In this document: one piece after another, positions 7,256 to 15,460 of the stretch
Numbering within the stretch: position 1 is the stretch's first letter
Layout of the letters: every line of letters starts with the position of its first letter
NCBI GenBank assembly: GCA_900541965.1
Contig: UQLN01000050.1
Location: forward strand, 1 to 34,501
Origin: an uncultured Parabacteroides sp.
Lineage (GTDB): Bacteria > Bacteroidota > Bacteroidia > Bacteroidales > Tannerellaceae
DNA length: 34,501 nucleotides
Direction: 5' to 3'
Made by a program: the position numbers and the translations under genes
Notes under the pieces: model-generated
What the model saw: only the letters and a program-made list of their open reading frames with translations
The model's database searches: none
Told to the model about the DNA's origin: nothing

Positions 7256-8653
7256 TCAGTTTTTAAGCTTTACTTCTATCTCTTCCACTGTAGAGCGAAA
7301 AGCCTTACTGGTCTCTATCTGATCTTTTATAGTTTTACATGCATATAATACTGTAGCATGATCTTTCTTTCCTACAATTTTTCCTATATGAGAAAATGAA
7401 CAATCCGTGTATTTTTTTGCCAAATACATTGTAATCTGACGAGCTTGCACTATCTCTTGCTTACGGGAACGGCTTTGTATAACCGATTGCTCCAGATTAT
7501 AATAGTTGCATACAATCTCCTGTATCATCTGAACAGAAATCTGTTTCTTTTCAAGACGGACAGCCTGACTAACCACCCGTTTAGTTAAAGGCAAATCAAT
7601 CTCCCGGTTATTAATAACGGCATTCGCCATCAATGACACAAGGATACCTTCCAAATCGCGAACATTTTCCGTTACATTATTAGCAATGAAATTGAACACT
7701 TCGTCCGGAATAACAATACCGTCGTGATTTATCTTATTTTTAAGTATTTTCTTACGTAAATCCAAGTCCGGCCGGCTCAATTCAGCAGTCAACCCCCATT
7801 TTAAACGCGTAATCAATCGTTCCTCCATCCCCTGCAAATCAACAGGAGCTTTATCTGAAGTCAAAATCAACTGCTTACCTAGCTGGTGAAGATGATTAAA
7901 GATATGAAAAAAGGTATTCTGTGTCTTATCCATACCGATCAACTCCTGTATATCATCCAGCAACAACACATCTATATTTTGGTAGAAATTCAGAAAATCA
8001 TTCGTTGTATTTTTGCGTGTTGCATCCGTAAACTGAACACGGAATAAATGAGAAGAGACATACAATACTTTTTTCTCCGGATGAAGTTCACGGATACGAG
8101 TACCTATCGCATGACATAAATGCGTTTTTCCTACGCCAGAAGGACCGAATATAAATAAAGGATTAAAAGTTGTCTTCCCTGGATTCTGAGCTACCGCTTC
8201 ACCTGCTGTACGAACCAACTTATTGCTTGTCCCCTCAAAGTAATTATCAAAGTTATATTTAGGATTTAACTGAGGATCCAAATCCTGAGGGCTTACCTGT
8301 ACAAATGGATTAGGAGCTTTATTGGCATCTTTAGGAGTAATTTTCTTTACTGCAGCCGAAGCATTCTCTGCCGGATAGTCAACCGTACCGCCGGTAGTTT
8401 TATCTACCATCACCCGATAGTTCAGTATTGTACCCTGCCCTATCACACGATACAAGGTCACTTTTAAGACATTCACATATTTCTCTTCCAGATACTCATA
8501 AAAGAACTGGCTGGGAACCTGGATAGTGAATTTCTTATCCTCGTATGATAGCGGTATAATAGGCATGAACCATGTGTTAAAAGCGGCCTCAGGGACAATA
8601 TCCTTAATGACAGCGAGGCATTTATTCCACAAAGTCTTACATTCAGTCTGCAT
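7256..8653 (-). CDS. dnaA: Chromosomal replication initiator protein DnaA
   Basis: The AAA+ initiator that binds DnaA boxes and opens the origin. The 465-aa protein has all four parts. N-terminal domain I begins MQTECKTLWNKCLAVIKD with the AAFNTWF stretch. A variable linker covers about 85-130. The AAA+ core has Walker A GPSGVGKTH (about 169-177, Lys176) and Walker B VLLLDDIQ. The C-terminal helix-turn-helix has the KKDHATVLYACKTI signature. It is flanked by the reductase gene and a gene-free 378-bp upstream gap without clear DnaA boxes. The start is well supported by the family N-terminus. Confidence 0.98.
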   Translation of the reverse strand: MQTECKTLWNKCLAVIKDIVPEAAFNTWFMPIIPLSYEDKKFTIQVPSQFFYEYLEEKYVNVLKVTLYRVIGQGTILNYRVMVDKTTGGTVDYPAENASAAVKKITPKDANKAPNPFVQVSPQDLDPQLNPKYNFDNYFEGTSNKLVRTAGEAVAQNPGKTTFNPLFIFGPSGVGKTHLCHAIGTRIRELHPEKKVLYVSSHLFRVQFTDATRKNTTNDFLNFYQNIDVLLLDDIQELIGMDKTQNTFFHIFNHLHQLGKQLILTSDKAPVDLQGMEERLITRLKWGLTAELSRPDLDLRKKILKNKINHDGIVIPDEVFNFIANNVTENVRDLEGILVSLMANAVINNREIDLPLTKRVVSQAVRLEKKQISVQMIQEIVCNYYNLEQSVIQSRSRKQEIVQARQITMYLAKKYTDCSFSHIGKIVGKKDHATVLYACKTIKDQIETSKAFRSTVEEIEVKLKN

Positions 8654-9031
8654 GATTTTTTACTCTCTCAACTATACTTTATAACTTTCATTTTTACTTT
8701 TCGACTACAAAGTTTAGAAATTAATTCCGAAAAAAAAAGTCTGATTTTTCTTGGATGTTTTAAATCTTCAATATACCATTTACACTCAGGTAGTTAAACA
8801 TAAAAACTTGATAATTAAAGCGTTAATAAATATACATTCTCAAAAGGCCCTATTTTCGGGCACTTCCCCGCTCTCTTTATTAAGGAGGACCACAGAAAAA
8901 CAAAACCCTCCAATACTGCTATAACACTCTATCTAAAGGCTTTATACAAGTTTCAAGATTCTTTTTTATTTTCTACCTTTTAATTGGAATTATTCTAAAT
9001 AAGCCTTTCTACAACAAAAAAATGCAATATT
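8654..9031. other. Gene-free gap upstream of dnaA
   Basis: No ORF, tRNA or convincing terminator is seen in these 378 bases. A degenerate -7-like string (TAAACTTTG on the minus strand at 8708-8716) lies 55 nt before dnaA. Short pairings such as GGAGG near 8883 with CCTCC near 8908 are too weak to call. I also see no cluster of DnaA boxes, so there is no support for an origin here. Confidence 0.4.
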
Positions 9032-9916
9032 TTAGAACACAGAAAAATGCACGTATCTTTTTGGATTTTGTTTAAAATCCAATAGTAGGTTGGATGCATT
9101 TATCATCGTACCATTCAGATTATCATACAGCGCACGATCGTTAAGCAAAAGGCCGATACTATTGTCTGTTGAATTTAACTGCCGAGTTGTCTTTTCCAGA
9201 TTATCCAATGTAGCATTTATAGCAGACACAGTTGACGCGAGATCCAAATTGGAGAGATTGGTACTTACTGTAGAAAAATTACCGGTAATCACCTTTAAAT
9301 CGCCCATAATACCCGGTACATCTTTACTTAGCATCTGATTAAGTTGACGGGACGAAGCTGCAAGACTATTCGTTGTCTGTTCTATATTATTGAGGGACTG
9401 GGCCAACGCCGGATGATTTACCAAAGTTTGGATTCCTCCCAAAATAGAATCAATTTTAGGCAACAACAATTCCACTTGCGGCAAAATATTATTTTGTACG
9501 GACTGCATCATATCAGCCTCCATACGCCCTTCCAATATTGAGCCCGGTTTCAAATAATCATCTACATATTTATTCAGCTTGATATGCAGTTCGCCGCCCC
9601 CCAGGAAGCTATTTACAATAGTGATATAGCTACCTTTATTAATTTTCATATGATCCTCAAGACTGATTTCTATTGTTATCTTGTCAACAGTATCATAATC
9701 ATAAGCAATATTCCGGACCAGTCCCACTTTAAAACCGTCCACAAACACCGGACTGGAAACAGTAACCCCTTTCACGTTGCCACAAGCCACAAAATAATGG
9801 TTCACCGGTTTAAATAAATCAATCCCTTTCAGATAATTAATACCCAAATAGAGCAATACCAGGCTTATAACAGACACCAGTCCAATCTTTGCCTCTTTGG
9901 TAAATAAACTTTTCAT
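9032..9916 (-). CDS. MlaD/MCE-domain lipid-transport substrate-binding protein
   Basis: A 294-aa single-pass inner-membrane protein: a signal-anchor helix at about residues 10-27, then one MCE domain (about 38-115, with the stretch GVTVSSPVFVDGFKVGLV and FLGGGELHIKL). A long helical region of polar coiled-coil character follows to about 270 and ends in DFKQNPKRYVHFSVF. MCE proteins form hexameric rings or tubes that move lipids between the inner and outer membranes. The usual ABC partners (MlaE, MlaF) are not in this window. It lies 32 nt downstream of the amidase gene on the same strand, so the two probably form one transcript. A hairpin-like sequence near 9061-9081 lies inside the coding region and is not a terminator. 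Confidence 0.9.
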   Translation of the reverse strand: MKSLFTKEAKIGLVSVISLVLLYLGINYLKGIDLFKPVNHYFVACGNVKGVTVSSPVFVDGFKVGLVRNIAYDYDTVDKITIEISLEDHMKINKGSYITIVNSFLGGGELHIKLNKYVDDYLKPGSILEGRMEADMMQSVQNNILPQVELLLPKIDSILGGIQTLVNHPALAQSLNNIEQTTNSLAASSRQLNQMLSKDVPGIMGDLKVITGNFSTVSTNLSNLDLASTVSAINATLDNLEKTTRQLNSTDNSIGLLLNDRALYDNLNGTMINASNLLLDFKQNPKRYVHFSVF

Positions 9917-9948
9917 CTTTTCTATTAATATAAAATCTTATTATCCAA

Positions 9949-11196
9949 TTAATATGTTACTCTTTTCCCGTCTTTAAAAGCAACAATAAATGCGTCTTTA
10001 AAATCTTTCAACAACCGACGGCGGATTTTCTTTGCTTCATCAAAACTTGTCGTTTCGCCGTATGTATATTTATAAACACCTTTCTCCACAAAAAAGTCTA
10101 CATCTTTATAACCTTTCAACAATTTTGAATTAGTTGAAAGCTTTTTTCCGGAAGACAATATCTGTACCTTAAAAACACGTTGCCCTTTCGACGGTACTTG
10201 GCGAACGACTGATGTAGATGTTGTTTTAGACGAATTAGAAGCCGTTGCTGCTCTCTTAGATTGCGATGCGGCCAAATGACGCCTGCGAATATCTTCTTCA
10301 CTACCGGGAGCTGGCGAATCCGTATCTATTGCCTTTATCTCACTTTTCCCTGATGTATCCGGCTCATTATCTACAGTCACAAATGCAGGTTTAGAAGACA
10401 TTTGTCCTAAAGCACCACGTTTGCGGTCATACTCCCATTTATACTTGGTAAATGCATTATAGATAGCCGAAGCCAATTTTTTTTGTCCTGCGGAAGAAGC
10501 TAAAAAACGCTCTTCACTCTTCGTTGAAATATATCCAAGTTCAACAAGCACACTGGGCATACTTGTTTTACGAAGCACAAGGAAACCAGCCTGACGTACC
10601 CCTCTGTCCACACGTTTTGCAGAAGTAAATGATTTTTGAACTTCCGAAGCCAAACCAATACTTTGCTCCATATGCTTATTCTGCATAAATTCAAAAATAA
10701 TATAGGATTCGGACGACGTCGGATCAAACCCTTCGTATTTCTGCAAATAATTATCTTCCAGAAGGATTGCCGAGTTCTCACGCATTGCAACCTCCAGGTT
10801 CTCGTCTGTGCGGGCAAGCCCAAGTGTATACGTTTCAGTACCTTGAACCGTACTTCCACGTTTTACGGCATTTGTATGGATAGATATAAATAAATCTGCC
10901 TTATTCCTGTTTGCTATATTTGCCCGTTCGTCCAACTCTATAAAAACATCCGTCTTACGAGTATAGACAACCTTCACATCCTTATGATTTTCGGAAATTA
11001 ATCTACCCAGTTCTAACGCCACAGCCAGATTAATCGCTTTCTCATTGATTATAGTCCCTCGAGCACCTGGATCCTTTCCTCCGTGACCGGCATCAATAAC
11101 AACAGTAAAACTTTTCTCTTTCGCCTGTAAGACAGGAGAAAAAGAAAATAAAAAAGCTATTATTATATATATAGATAGATATGTACTCTTTATCAC
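9949..11196 (-). CDS. Secreted N-acetylmuramoyl-L-alanine amidase (Amidase_3) with C-terminal SPOR-like domain
   Basis: Cleaves the amide bond between MurNAc and the stem peptide in the periplasm. A signal peptide ends near residue 25. The Amidase_3 domain (about 30-240) shows the zinc ligands His38 in IDAGHGGKDPG, Glu52 and His107 in SIHTNA, plus catalytic Glu219 in LVELGYIS. A low-complexity Ser/Thr/Lys-rich linker leads to a SPOR-like domain at about 340-415 (RVFKVQILSSG to DAFIVAFKDG), which would bind denuded glycan at the septum. The amiC-like role in cell separation is inferred. It is followed by the MCE gene at 32 nt. Confidence 0.92.
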   Translation of the reverse strand: MIKSTYLSIYIIIAFLFSFSPVLQAKEKSFTVVIDAGHGGKDPGARGTIINEKAINLAVALELGRLISENHKDVKVVYTRKTDVFIELDERANIANRNKADLFISIHTNAVKRGSTVQGTETYTLGLARTDENLEVAMRENSAILLEDNYLQKYEGFDPTSSESYIIFEFMQNKHMEQSIGLASEVQKSFTSAKRVDRGVRQAGFLVLRKTSMPSVLVELGYISTKSEERFLASSAGQKKLASAIYNAFTKYKWEYDRKRGALGQMSSKPAFVTVDNEPDTSGKSEIKAIDTDSPAPGSEEDIRRRHLAASQSKRAATASNSSKTTSTSVVRQVPSKGQRVFKVQILSSGKKLSTNSKLLKGYKDVDFFVEKGVYKYTYGETTSFDEAKKIRRRLLKDFKDAFIVAFKDGKRVTY

Positions 11197-11222
11197 TTCA
11201 ATTCCAACTGCAAATTTAGGGG

Positions 11223-11230
11223 CAAATGTA
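11223..11230 (-). promoter_or_regulatory. -7 element for the amidase-mce operon
   Basis: TACATTTG on the minus strand lies 26 nt before the amidase start. A second octamer, TAAATTTG at 11211-11218, is probably too close to the ATG. No good -33 element is seen for either. Confidence 0.45.
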
Positions 11231-11269
11231 ATATTTTTTACTGACTAAAAAGCGTCTTTTTTAAATTAA

Positions 11270-11301
11270 AAAAGGGCAACTCCAATAGGAATCACCCTTT
11301 T
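11270..11301 (-). terminator. Terminator of the rpsF-rpsR-rplI operon
   Basis: A 14-bp stem (11270-11283 with 11288-11301) closes a 4-nt loop. It includes three G-U pairs that form only in minus-strand RNA and is followed by a TTTTTAATTT run. It lies 20 nt after the rplI stop. Confidence 0.88.
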
Positions 11302-11321
11302 AACTATATCTGTAGTTCTAA

Positions 11322-11765
11322 TTATTCAGAAACAACCTCAAAAGGAATTTCTACAGAAACTTCTTTATGAAGTTTCAGAAGAGCTTTGTAGCTACCTACT
11401 TCCTTAACAGATTCTTTGATAATGATAATCTTACGATCTATTTCATAACCAGCCTTAGCCAAAGCATCAGCTACCTGGATATTAGTTACAGAACCGAAGA
11501 TAGTACCTGTCGAACTTGTTTTTGCTCCGATTGTCAATGAAACACCTTCCAACTTTGCAGCCAAAGCCTGAGCATCTTCTTTGATCTTAGCCAATTTGTG
11601 AGCACGCTGTCTCAAATTTTCAGCCAGAACTTTCTTTGCAGATTCAGATGCTATAACCGCTTTACCCTGGGGGATTAGAAAGTTACGTCCGTAACCGTCT
11701 TTTACTGTTACGATATCGTCCTTGTAACCTAAATTGATTACGTCTTCTTTCAAAATAACTTGCAT
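11322..11765 (-). CDS. rplI: 50S ribosomal protein L9
   Basis: A 147-aa L9 with the two-lobed family layout. The N-terminal rRNA-binding domain (MQVILKEDVINLGYKDDIVTVKDGYGRNFLIPQGKA) is followed by a long connecting helix (about 42-75) and a C-terminal domain ending VEIPFEVVSE. It is last in the rpsF-rpsR-rplI operon, 21 nt after rpsR, and is followed by a strong terminator. All residues expected for the family's N-domain signature are present. Confidence 0.98.
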   Translation of the reverse strand: MQVILKEDVINLGYKDDIVTVKDGYGRNFLIPQGKAVIASESAKKVLAENLRQRAHKLAKIKEDAQALAAKLEGVSLTIGAKTSSTGTIFGSVTNIQVADALAKAGYEIDRKIIIIKESVKEVGSYKALLKLHKEVSVEIPFEVVSE

Positions 11766-11786
11766 ATTCTGTCTCCTCTCTTTATA

Positions 11787-12050
11787 TTATTTCATTAAAT
11801 CGGTTACGTAAGGAAGCAACGCCAAGTGACGAGCTCTTTTAACAGCTACACGACGCTGAAACTTCAAAGAAGTACCAGTGATACGACGCGGAAGAATTTT
11901 TCCCTGTTCGTTCAGGAATTTCTTCAAGAATTCAGGATCCTTATAATCGATATATTTAATACCGTTCTTTTTGAAACGGCAATATTTTTTCTTTTTTACG
12001 TCTACTGAAGGCGGAGTCAAATATCTGATTTCTGATTGAGTTGCTGCCAT
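11787..12050 (-). CDS. rpsR: 30S ribosomal protein S18
   Basis: An 87-aa S18: a basic N-terminus, the segment YCRFKKNGIKYIDYKD, then ILPRRITGTSLKFQRRVAVKRARHLALLPYVTD, the RNA-binding hallmark. S18 pairs with S6 on the platform of the small subunit, matching its place 2 nt behind rpsF. Only one cysteine is present, so this is not the four-Cys zinc form. Confidence 0.98.
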   Translation of the reverse strand: MAATQSEIRYLTPPSVDVKKKKYCRFKKNGIKYIDYKDPEFLKKFLNEQGKILPRRITGTSLKFQRRVAVKRARHLALLPYVTDLMK

Positions 12051-12052
12051 GA

Positions 12053-12406
12053 TTAATTCTCCTTTACTGTTTCTTTAGATGATTTCAAACTTCTTCTCTT
12101 AGCGGCATATTCTGCTGCATACTTATCCTGGCGGAAAGTCAGGAAGCGGATAACACGTTCGTCACGACGGAAGTTTACTTCCAAAGTAGCGATTGTTTCC
12201 GGATTTGCCTTGAATTCAATCAGCTGGTAGAAGCCAGTTGTTTTCTTGTCAATAGGGTAAGCTAATTTACGCAATCCCCAATTTTCTTCGTTCACGATTT
12301 CAGCACCCTGTTCTTTCAGGAGGTTCGCGAATTTTTCTACCGCTTCCTTCATCTGTGCATCAGATAAAACGGGAGTTAAAATGAAAACGGTTTCATAATT
12401 GTTCAT
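12053..12406 (-). CDS. rpsF: 30S ribosomal protein S6
   Basis: A 117-aa S6 beginning MNNYETVFILTPVLSD, with the family core LRKLAYPIDKKTTGFYQLIEFKA and RVIRFLTFR. It binds S18 on the 30S platform. A longer frame opens at 12472, but the operon promoter (12450-12480) lies inside that extension, so transcription starts downstream of it. The ATG at 12406 also matches the family N-terminus. First gene of the rpsF-rpsR-rplI operon. Confidence 0.97.
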   Translation of the reverse strand: MNNYETVFILTPVLSDAQMKEAVEKFANLLKEQGAEIVNEENWGLRKLAYPIDKKTTGFYQLIEFKANPETIATLEVNFRRDERVIRFLTFRQDKYAAEYAAKRRSLKSSKETVKEN

Positions 12407-12449
12407 AAAACGCTGTTTTATATTTGTTATTACTAAAAATTTTGCGGTG

Positions 12450-12480
12450 CAAAGGTAAAAAACTTTTTTCATTTGACAAA
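12450..12480 (-). promoter_or_regulatory. Promoter of rpsF-rpsR-rplI
   Basis: A textbook Bacteroidetes promoter on the minus strand: -33 TTTG (12480-12477), a 19-nt spacer, -7 TACCTTTG (12457-12450). It predicts a start site near 12443 and an untranslated leader of about 37 nt before the rpsF ATG at 12406. Confidence 0.85.
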
Positions 12481-12540
12481 CTTTAGGCTATTATTTTCAA
12501 ACGAATTAAAACTTGAAACAATGATACTCAGTGAAAAAGC

Positions 12541-13761
12541 CTACTTAACCAACCATCTATTTAAATGATTACCGGGAGCCATAGCTACAAATTTATAGAA
12601 TTTAGAAACGGGTAAAGAACTTAAATCCACCTGATATTCTCCTTCTCCGGAAGACACAGTGGCAAGCTTCAACCATTTATCTTTTTTCCCTTCTTTATAA
12701 TTATTGGTGCAAGCGGCATAGATTGTAACCGGAACATCTTTTGAATAGCTGTCCCAAATAAGCCATACCTTATTATCATAAGGCAATGTTCTCAAATTAA
12801 AAATATCGCATTGGCCAACGAATGACATCCCATCCTGCTCCCACAATACTGATTGTGGTATTTCAAAACCAAGAAAACGGCAAATAGAAGGGGCTATATC
12901 CGTTATAGACAACAGATTACTTTTAAAATGAGAATTAACCGGCACATTGGTTGAAATCCAAGTAGTACGCTCACGAAAAGATTGCCCTCCATGTCCATGC
13001 CCGCTTTCTTCACGGCCATGATCGGTGGTTACCACAATCATCCACTCTTCATCAAAATTAGCTTCCCGGTACTTTACTGCATCCCAGATACGTTGTATCT
13101 GGGCGTCTGCCTTCTGAACATAGTCATCAAAGAAAGCTCCGTTTCCCTCTATATGCCCGGCATCATCCGTATACCATAAATAAACCCAACTCAAATCCGG
13201 AGCATCTATACGGATACCTTTTGCTGCTTCTTTAGAAACAACTTCATCTATGTCGAAAATACGCAAGTCTTTCTCTTTATTTGGGAAATTGACAGTATCC
13301 AATTCATACCCATCCCTTACATAATCTATTTTCAGATAATTTGTTTCCGGCTTACCTTCTCCCAACAAAACAGTGCGATTATCTGTCCAGCTCGAATAAA
13401 TCGCTGTTTTATAATCTTTCGGTTGCTCTTTGGCTATACGGAACAAAGTCCAATAATTATAATTCGGTTTTAAATCGGAGTTTCCAGGAACATTATGTTT
13501 GTTTACCCAAGTAGATGTCAGCAGGTTGGTATAGCCTACTGCCGAAATTGTCGGGGTTTGGGAGTAAGAACCAATCTCACCTCCGGTATATGCACGGGCA
13601 TAAGCACCTTTAGATGCAATATCAAATATAGCAGGGGTATGAAGTCGTTCGATCTGGTCGGCAGGAACGCCATCTACAATAATGTATACAGCTTTACGGC
13701 TTTTAGCCCCGGCATTTATGCAAAATAAAAAACAAAGAAAAAAATAACAAATTGGTTTCAT
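12541..13761 (-). CDS. Secreted alkaline-phosphatase-superfamily phosphodiesterase (PF01663-like)
   Basis: A 406-aa secreted enzyme of the type I phosphodiesterase/nucleotide pyrophosphatase group. The signal peptide covers about residues 1-20. Metal-site residues are visible in IIVDGVPAD near the N-terminus, YTDDAGHIEG mid-protein, and TTDHGREESGHGHGG further on. The nucleophile is probably the Thr or Ser in QTPTISAVGYTN. The substrate is not known; phosphodiesters or phosphonates are possible, and sulfatase activity is unlikely because the Cys/Ser-X-Pro-X-Arg motif is missing. The start is at the second Met (13761). The upstream Met at 13785 would lie at the predicted transcription start. 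It follows fucO on the same strand after 321 bp. Confidence 0.82.
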   Translation of the reverse strand: MKPICYFFLCFLFCINAGAKSRKAVYIIVDGVPADQIERLHTPAIFDIASKGAYARAYTGGEIGSYSQTPTISAVGYTNLLTSTWVNKHNVPGNSDLKPNYNYWTLFRIAKEQPKDYKTAIYSSWTDNRTVLLGEGKPETNYLKIDYVRDGYELDTVNFPNKEKDLRIFDIDEVVSKEAAKGIRIDAPDLSWVYLWYTDDAGHIEGNGAFFDDYVQKADAQIQRIWDAVKYREANFDEEWMIVVTTDHGREESGHGHGGQSFRERTTWISTNVPVNSHFKSNLLSITDIAPSICRFLGFEIPQSVLWEQDGMSFVGQCDIFNLRTLPYDNKVWLIWDSYSKDVPVTIYAACTNNYKEGKKDKWLKLATVSSGEGEYQVDLSSLPVSKFYKFVAMAPGNHLNRWLVK

Positions 13762-13790
13762 CCGATTTTCATTAAGATTATACAATTAGA

Positions 13791-13798
13791 CAAAGATA
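13791..13798 (-). promoter_or_regulatory. -7 element for the phosphodiesterase gene
   Basis: TATCTTTG on the minus strand lies 29 nt before the chosen ATG at 13761. There is no clear -33 element, which would fit a promoter needing an activator. Confidence 0.5.
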
Positions 13799-13866
13799 AT
13801 AAGGATGAAGAAAAAACTCTTACTACTATCCGGATATAAATAATAGAATTTCAAAAAATCATTGCT

Positions 13867-13910
13867 TGAAACTTTTAGTTTCATCAGTATGAAACTTTTT
13901 ATTTCTGACA
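13867..13910 (-). promoter_or_regulatory. Operator-like repeats upstream of the phosphodiesterase gene
   Basis: TGAAACTTTT occurs twice on the plus strand (13867-13876 and 13890-13899), 23 bp apart. The right part of this region (13893-13910) matches 15 of 18 bases of a sequence upstream of fucO (15313-15330), and the three differences are all T/C. This suggests a shared regulator site. The regulator is not identified. Confidence 0.45.
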
Positions 13911-13936
13911 GGAAACTAATTTATAATAAAGCCAGA

Positions 13937-14009
13937 CGTTTTCCTAGCTGAGAAAACGAAACACACAGACTAATGTAAATTCTTGGAGTAAAATACATTA
14001 ACCTGTGTG
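13937..14009 (-). terminator. Two tandem hairpins after fucO
   Basis: The main stem pairs 13962-13977 with 13994-14009, 16 bp with two pairs that are G-U only in minus-strand RNA. It is followed by TTTCGTTTTC. A second 7-bp stem (CGTTTTC at 13937-13943 with GAAAACG at 13952-13958) lies directly behind it. Together they probably end the fucO transcript about 75 nt after its stop. Confidence 0.7.
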
Positions 14010-14082
14010 CCCTATCTTACCAATACCTATTAATACTGGTTCTTATTTATCTTCTATTTTAACTACGCGATATTCCTTGTTA

Positions 14083-15237
14083 TCAATAAGCCTCGCGATA
14101 AATCGCTTCTATTTCTTCCGGAGAAGTCGGACGGGGATTTCCTCCTGTACAAACATCATTGAAAGCCGCGAGGGATAGTGCTTTGATATCGCTCTCCTTT
14201 ACTCCGATTTCATGCAACTTCTGGGGGATGCCAATACTTAATGAAAGCTCCTTCACTGCATTAACCGCTGCCTCTACACCTTGCTCTACACTCATACCAA
14301 CTGTATCAACGCCCAAGGCACGAGCAATATCCAAGTATTTATACGCAACAGAAGACTGACTGTTATAAGCCATTACATAAGGCAACAACAGAGCATTTGC
14401 CACACCATGAGGAGTATCATAAAAAGCACCAAGAGGATGTGCCATTGAATGGACTATACCTAAACCTACATTTGAAAAGCCCATACCCGCGATGTATTGT
14501 GCGACAGCCATACCTTCACGGGCTTCTGTATCTTTCCCGTTATCTACAGCATTTTTCAGGTGTTTTTTAATTAACTCGATTGCTTTTATTTCAAACATAT
14601 CACTCATTGTCCAAGCTCCCGGAGTTATATAACTTTCGATAGCATGCGTCAGAGCATCCATTCCAGTTGCAGCAGTCAATCCTTTCGGCATGGAATACAT
14701 TAATTCCGGATCTACAATAGCCACGGCAGGAATATCGTTCGGGTCTACACAAACCATCTTTTTACGGGCTTCTTCGTCTATAATAACATAATTGATAGTT
14801 ACCTCGGCTGCAGTACCGGCTGTTGTCGGCAAAGCAAAAGTAGGAACAGCTTTATGTTTGGTATTTGCAACACCTTCAAGAGACTTCACATCGGCAAACT
14901 CAGGATTATTGGCGACAATACCTATCCCTTTTGCTGTATCTATAGAGGAACCTCCTCCTAAAGCGACAATAAAATCGGCACCGGAGGCTTGATAAGCCTT
15001 CACTCCGTTTTGCACATTCGCGATTGTTGGGTTTGCCTTCACATCGCTATATGTTTCATAAGGGATTTTGTTCTTTTCGAATACATCCGTAACAAGAGCG
15101 GCCACTCCAAATTTAATCAGATCTTTGTCTGTTACAAAAAATGCTTTTTTAAATCCGCGGCGGGAAACTTCGTCGGCTATCACACTTCTACATCCTGCTC
15201 CGAAATAAGATGTCTCGTTTAAAATGATTCGATTCAT
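14083..15237 (-). CDS. fucO: Lactaldehyde reductase / 1,2-propanediol oxidoreductase (iron alcohol dehydrogenase)
   Basis: Reduces L-lactaldehyde, formed from fucose or rhamnose, to 1,2-propanediol with NADH during anaerobic growth. The 384-aa protein resembles E. coli FucO throughout: NADH-binding GGGSSIDTAK (94-103), PTTAGTAAEVTINYVI, and the iron ligands Asp194 and His198 in GMDALTHAIE. The two further His ligands lie in HSMAHPLGAFYDTPHG, near 261 and 275. The C-terminus has DDVCTGGNPR-like NDVCTGGNPRPTS. No fucose or rhamnose pathway genes lie beside it, so it appears as a solitary unit with its own upstream region and terminator. Confidence 0.93.
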   Translation of the reverse strand: MNRIILNETSYFGAGCRSVIADEVSRRGFKKAFFVTDKDLIKFGVAALVTDVFEKNKIPYETYSDVKANPTIANVQNGVKAYQASGADFIVALGGGSSIDTAKGIGIVANNPEFADVKSLEGVANTKHKAVPTFALPTTAGTAAEVTINYVIIDEEARKKMVCVDPNDIPAVAIVDPELMYSMPKGLTAATGMDALTHAIESYITPGAWTMSDMFEIKAIELIKKHLKNAVDNGKDTEAREGMAVAQYIAGMGFSNVGLGIVHSMAHPLGAFYDTPHGVANALLLPYVMAYNSQSSVAYKYLDIARALGVDTVGMSVEQGVEAAVNAVKELSLSIGIPQKLHEIGVKESDIKALSLAAFNDVCTGGNPRPTSPEEIEAIYREAY

Positions 15238-15265
15238 AATAATGATATTTAAGTTTTTTTGAGTA

Positions 15266-15273
15266 CAAACATA
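15266..15273 (-). promoter_or_regulatory. -7 element for fucO
   Basis: TATGTTTG on the minus strand lies 28 nt before the fucO ATG. There is no -33 TTTG at the right spacing, but repeated elements (15296-15330) lie just upstream in an activator-like position. Confidence 0.55.
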
Positions 15274-15295
15274 TTAAAAATAGGAGACTGCCAGA

Positions 15296-15330
15296 TTTCA
15301 TTTCTGATTTATAACCTTTCATTCCTGACA
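15296..15330 (-). promoter_or_regulatory. Direct repeats upstream of fucO, candidate activator site
   Basis: TTTCATTTCTGA (15296-15307) and TTTCATTCCTGA (15317-15328) on the plus strand match at 11 of 12 bases and start 21 bp apart, two helical turns. This spacing is common for AraC-family or other direct-repeat activators. The site ends just upstream of the -7 element, replacing the missing -33. The same sequence type occurs upstream of the phosphodiesterase gene at 13893-13910. Confidence 0.5.
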
Positions 15331-15389
15331 CAAACCGGCAATGGATTAATTTACAGCCTGAATATGAAAGGGAAATATAAAGAAGATAT

Positions 15390-15397
15390 TACTTTTG
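15390..15397 (+). promoter_or_regulatory. -7 element for the alpha/beta hydrolase gene
   Basis: TACTTTTG matches TAnnTTTG and lies 64 nt before the ATG at 15461. No clear -33 element is seen. Confidence 0.4.
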
Positions 15398-15460
15398 TAT
15401 TGGCTACGCCCAACAATAGGCGGCTATAATTCGTTATAGTAAAAACTAATCGAAAGAAAA

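Noticed and set aside
7027..9031. dnaA flanks as the replication origin
   Set aside because: There is only one DnaA-box-like site, and rpoBC, tuf and ribosomal genes to the right are transcribed towards dnaA. They would then run head-on to a fork starting here. GC-skew over the whole genome would be decisive.
8654..9031. Possible 6S-like or other structured RNA upstream of dnaA
   Set aside because: Only short pairings (4-5 bp) were seen, with no promoter-terminator pair, so there is no support for an RNA gene.
9061..9081. Hairpin GGATTTT/AAAATCC as an mce terminator
   Set aside because: It lies within the mce coding sequence, encoding the conserved-looking C-terminus DFKQNPK, and no T-run follows at the gene end.
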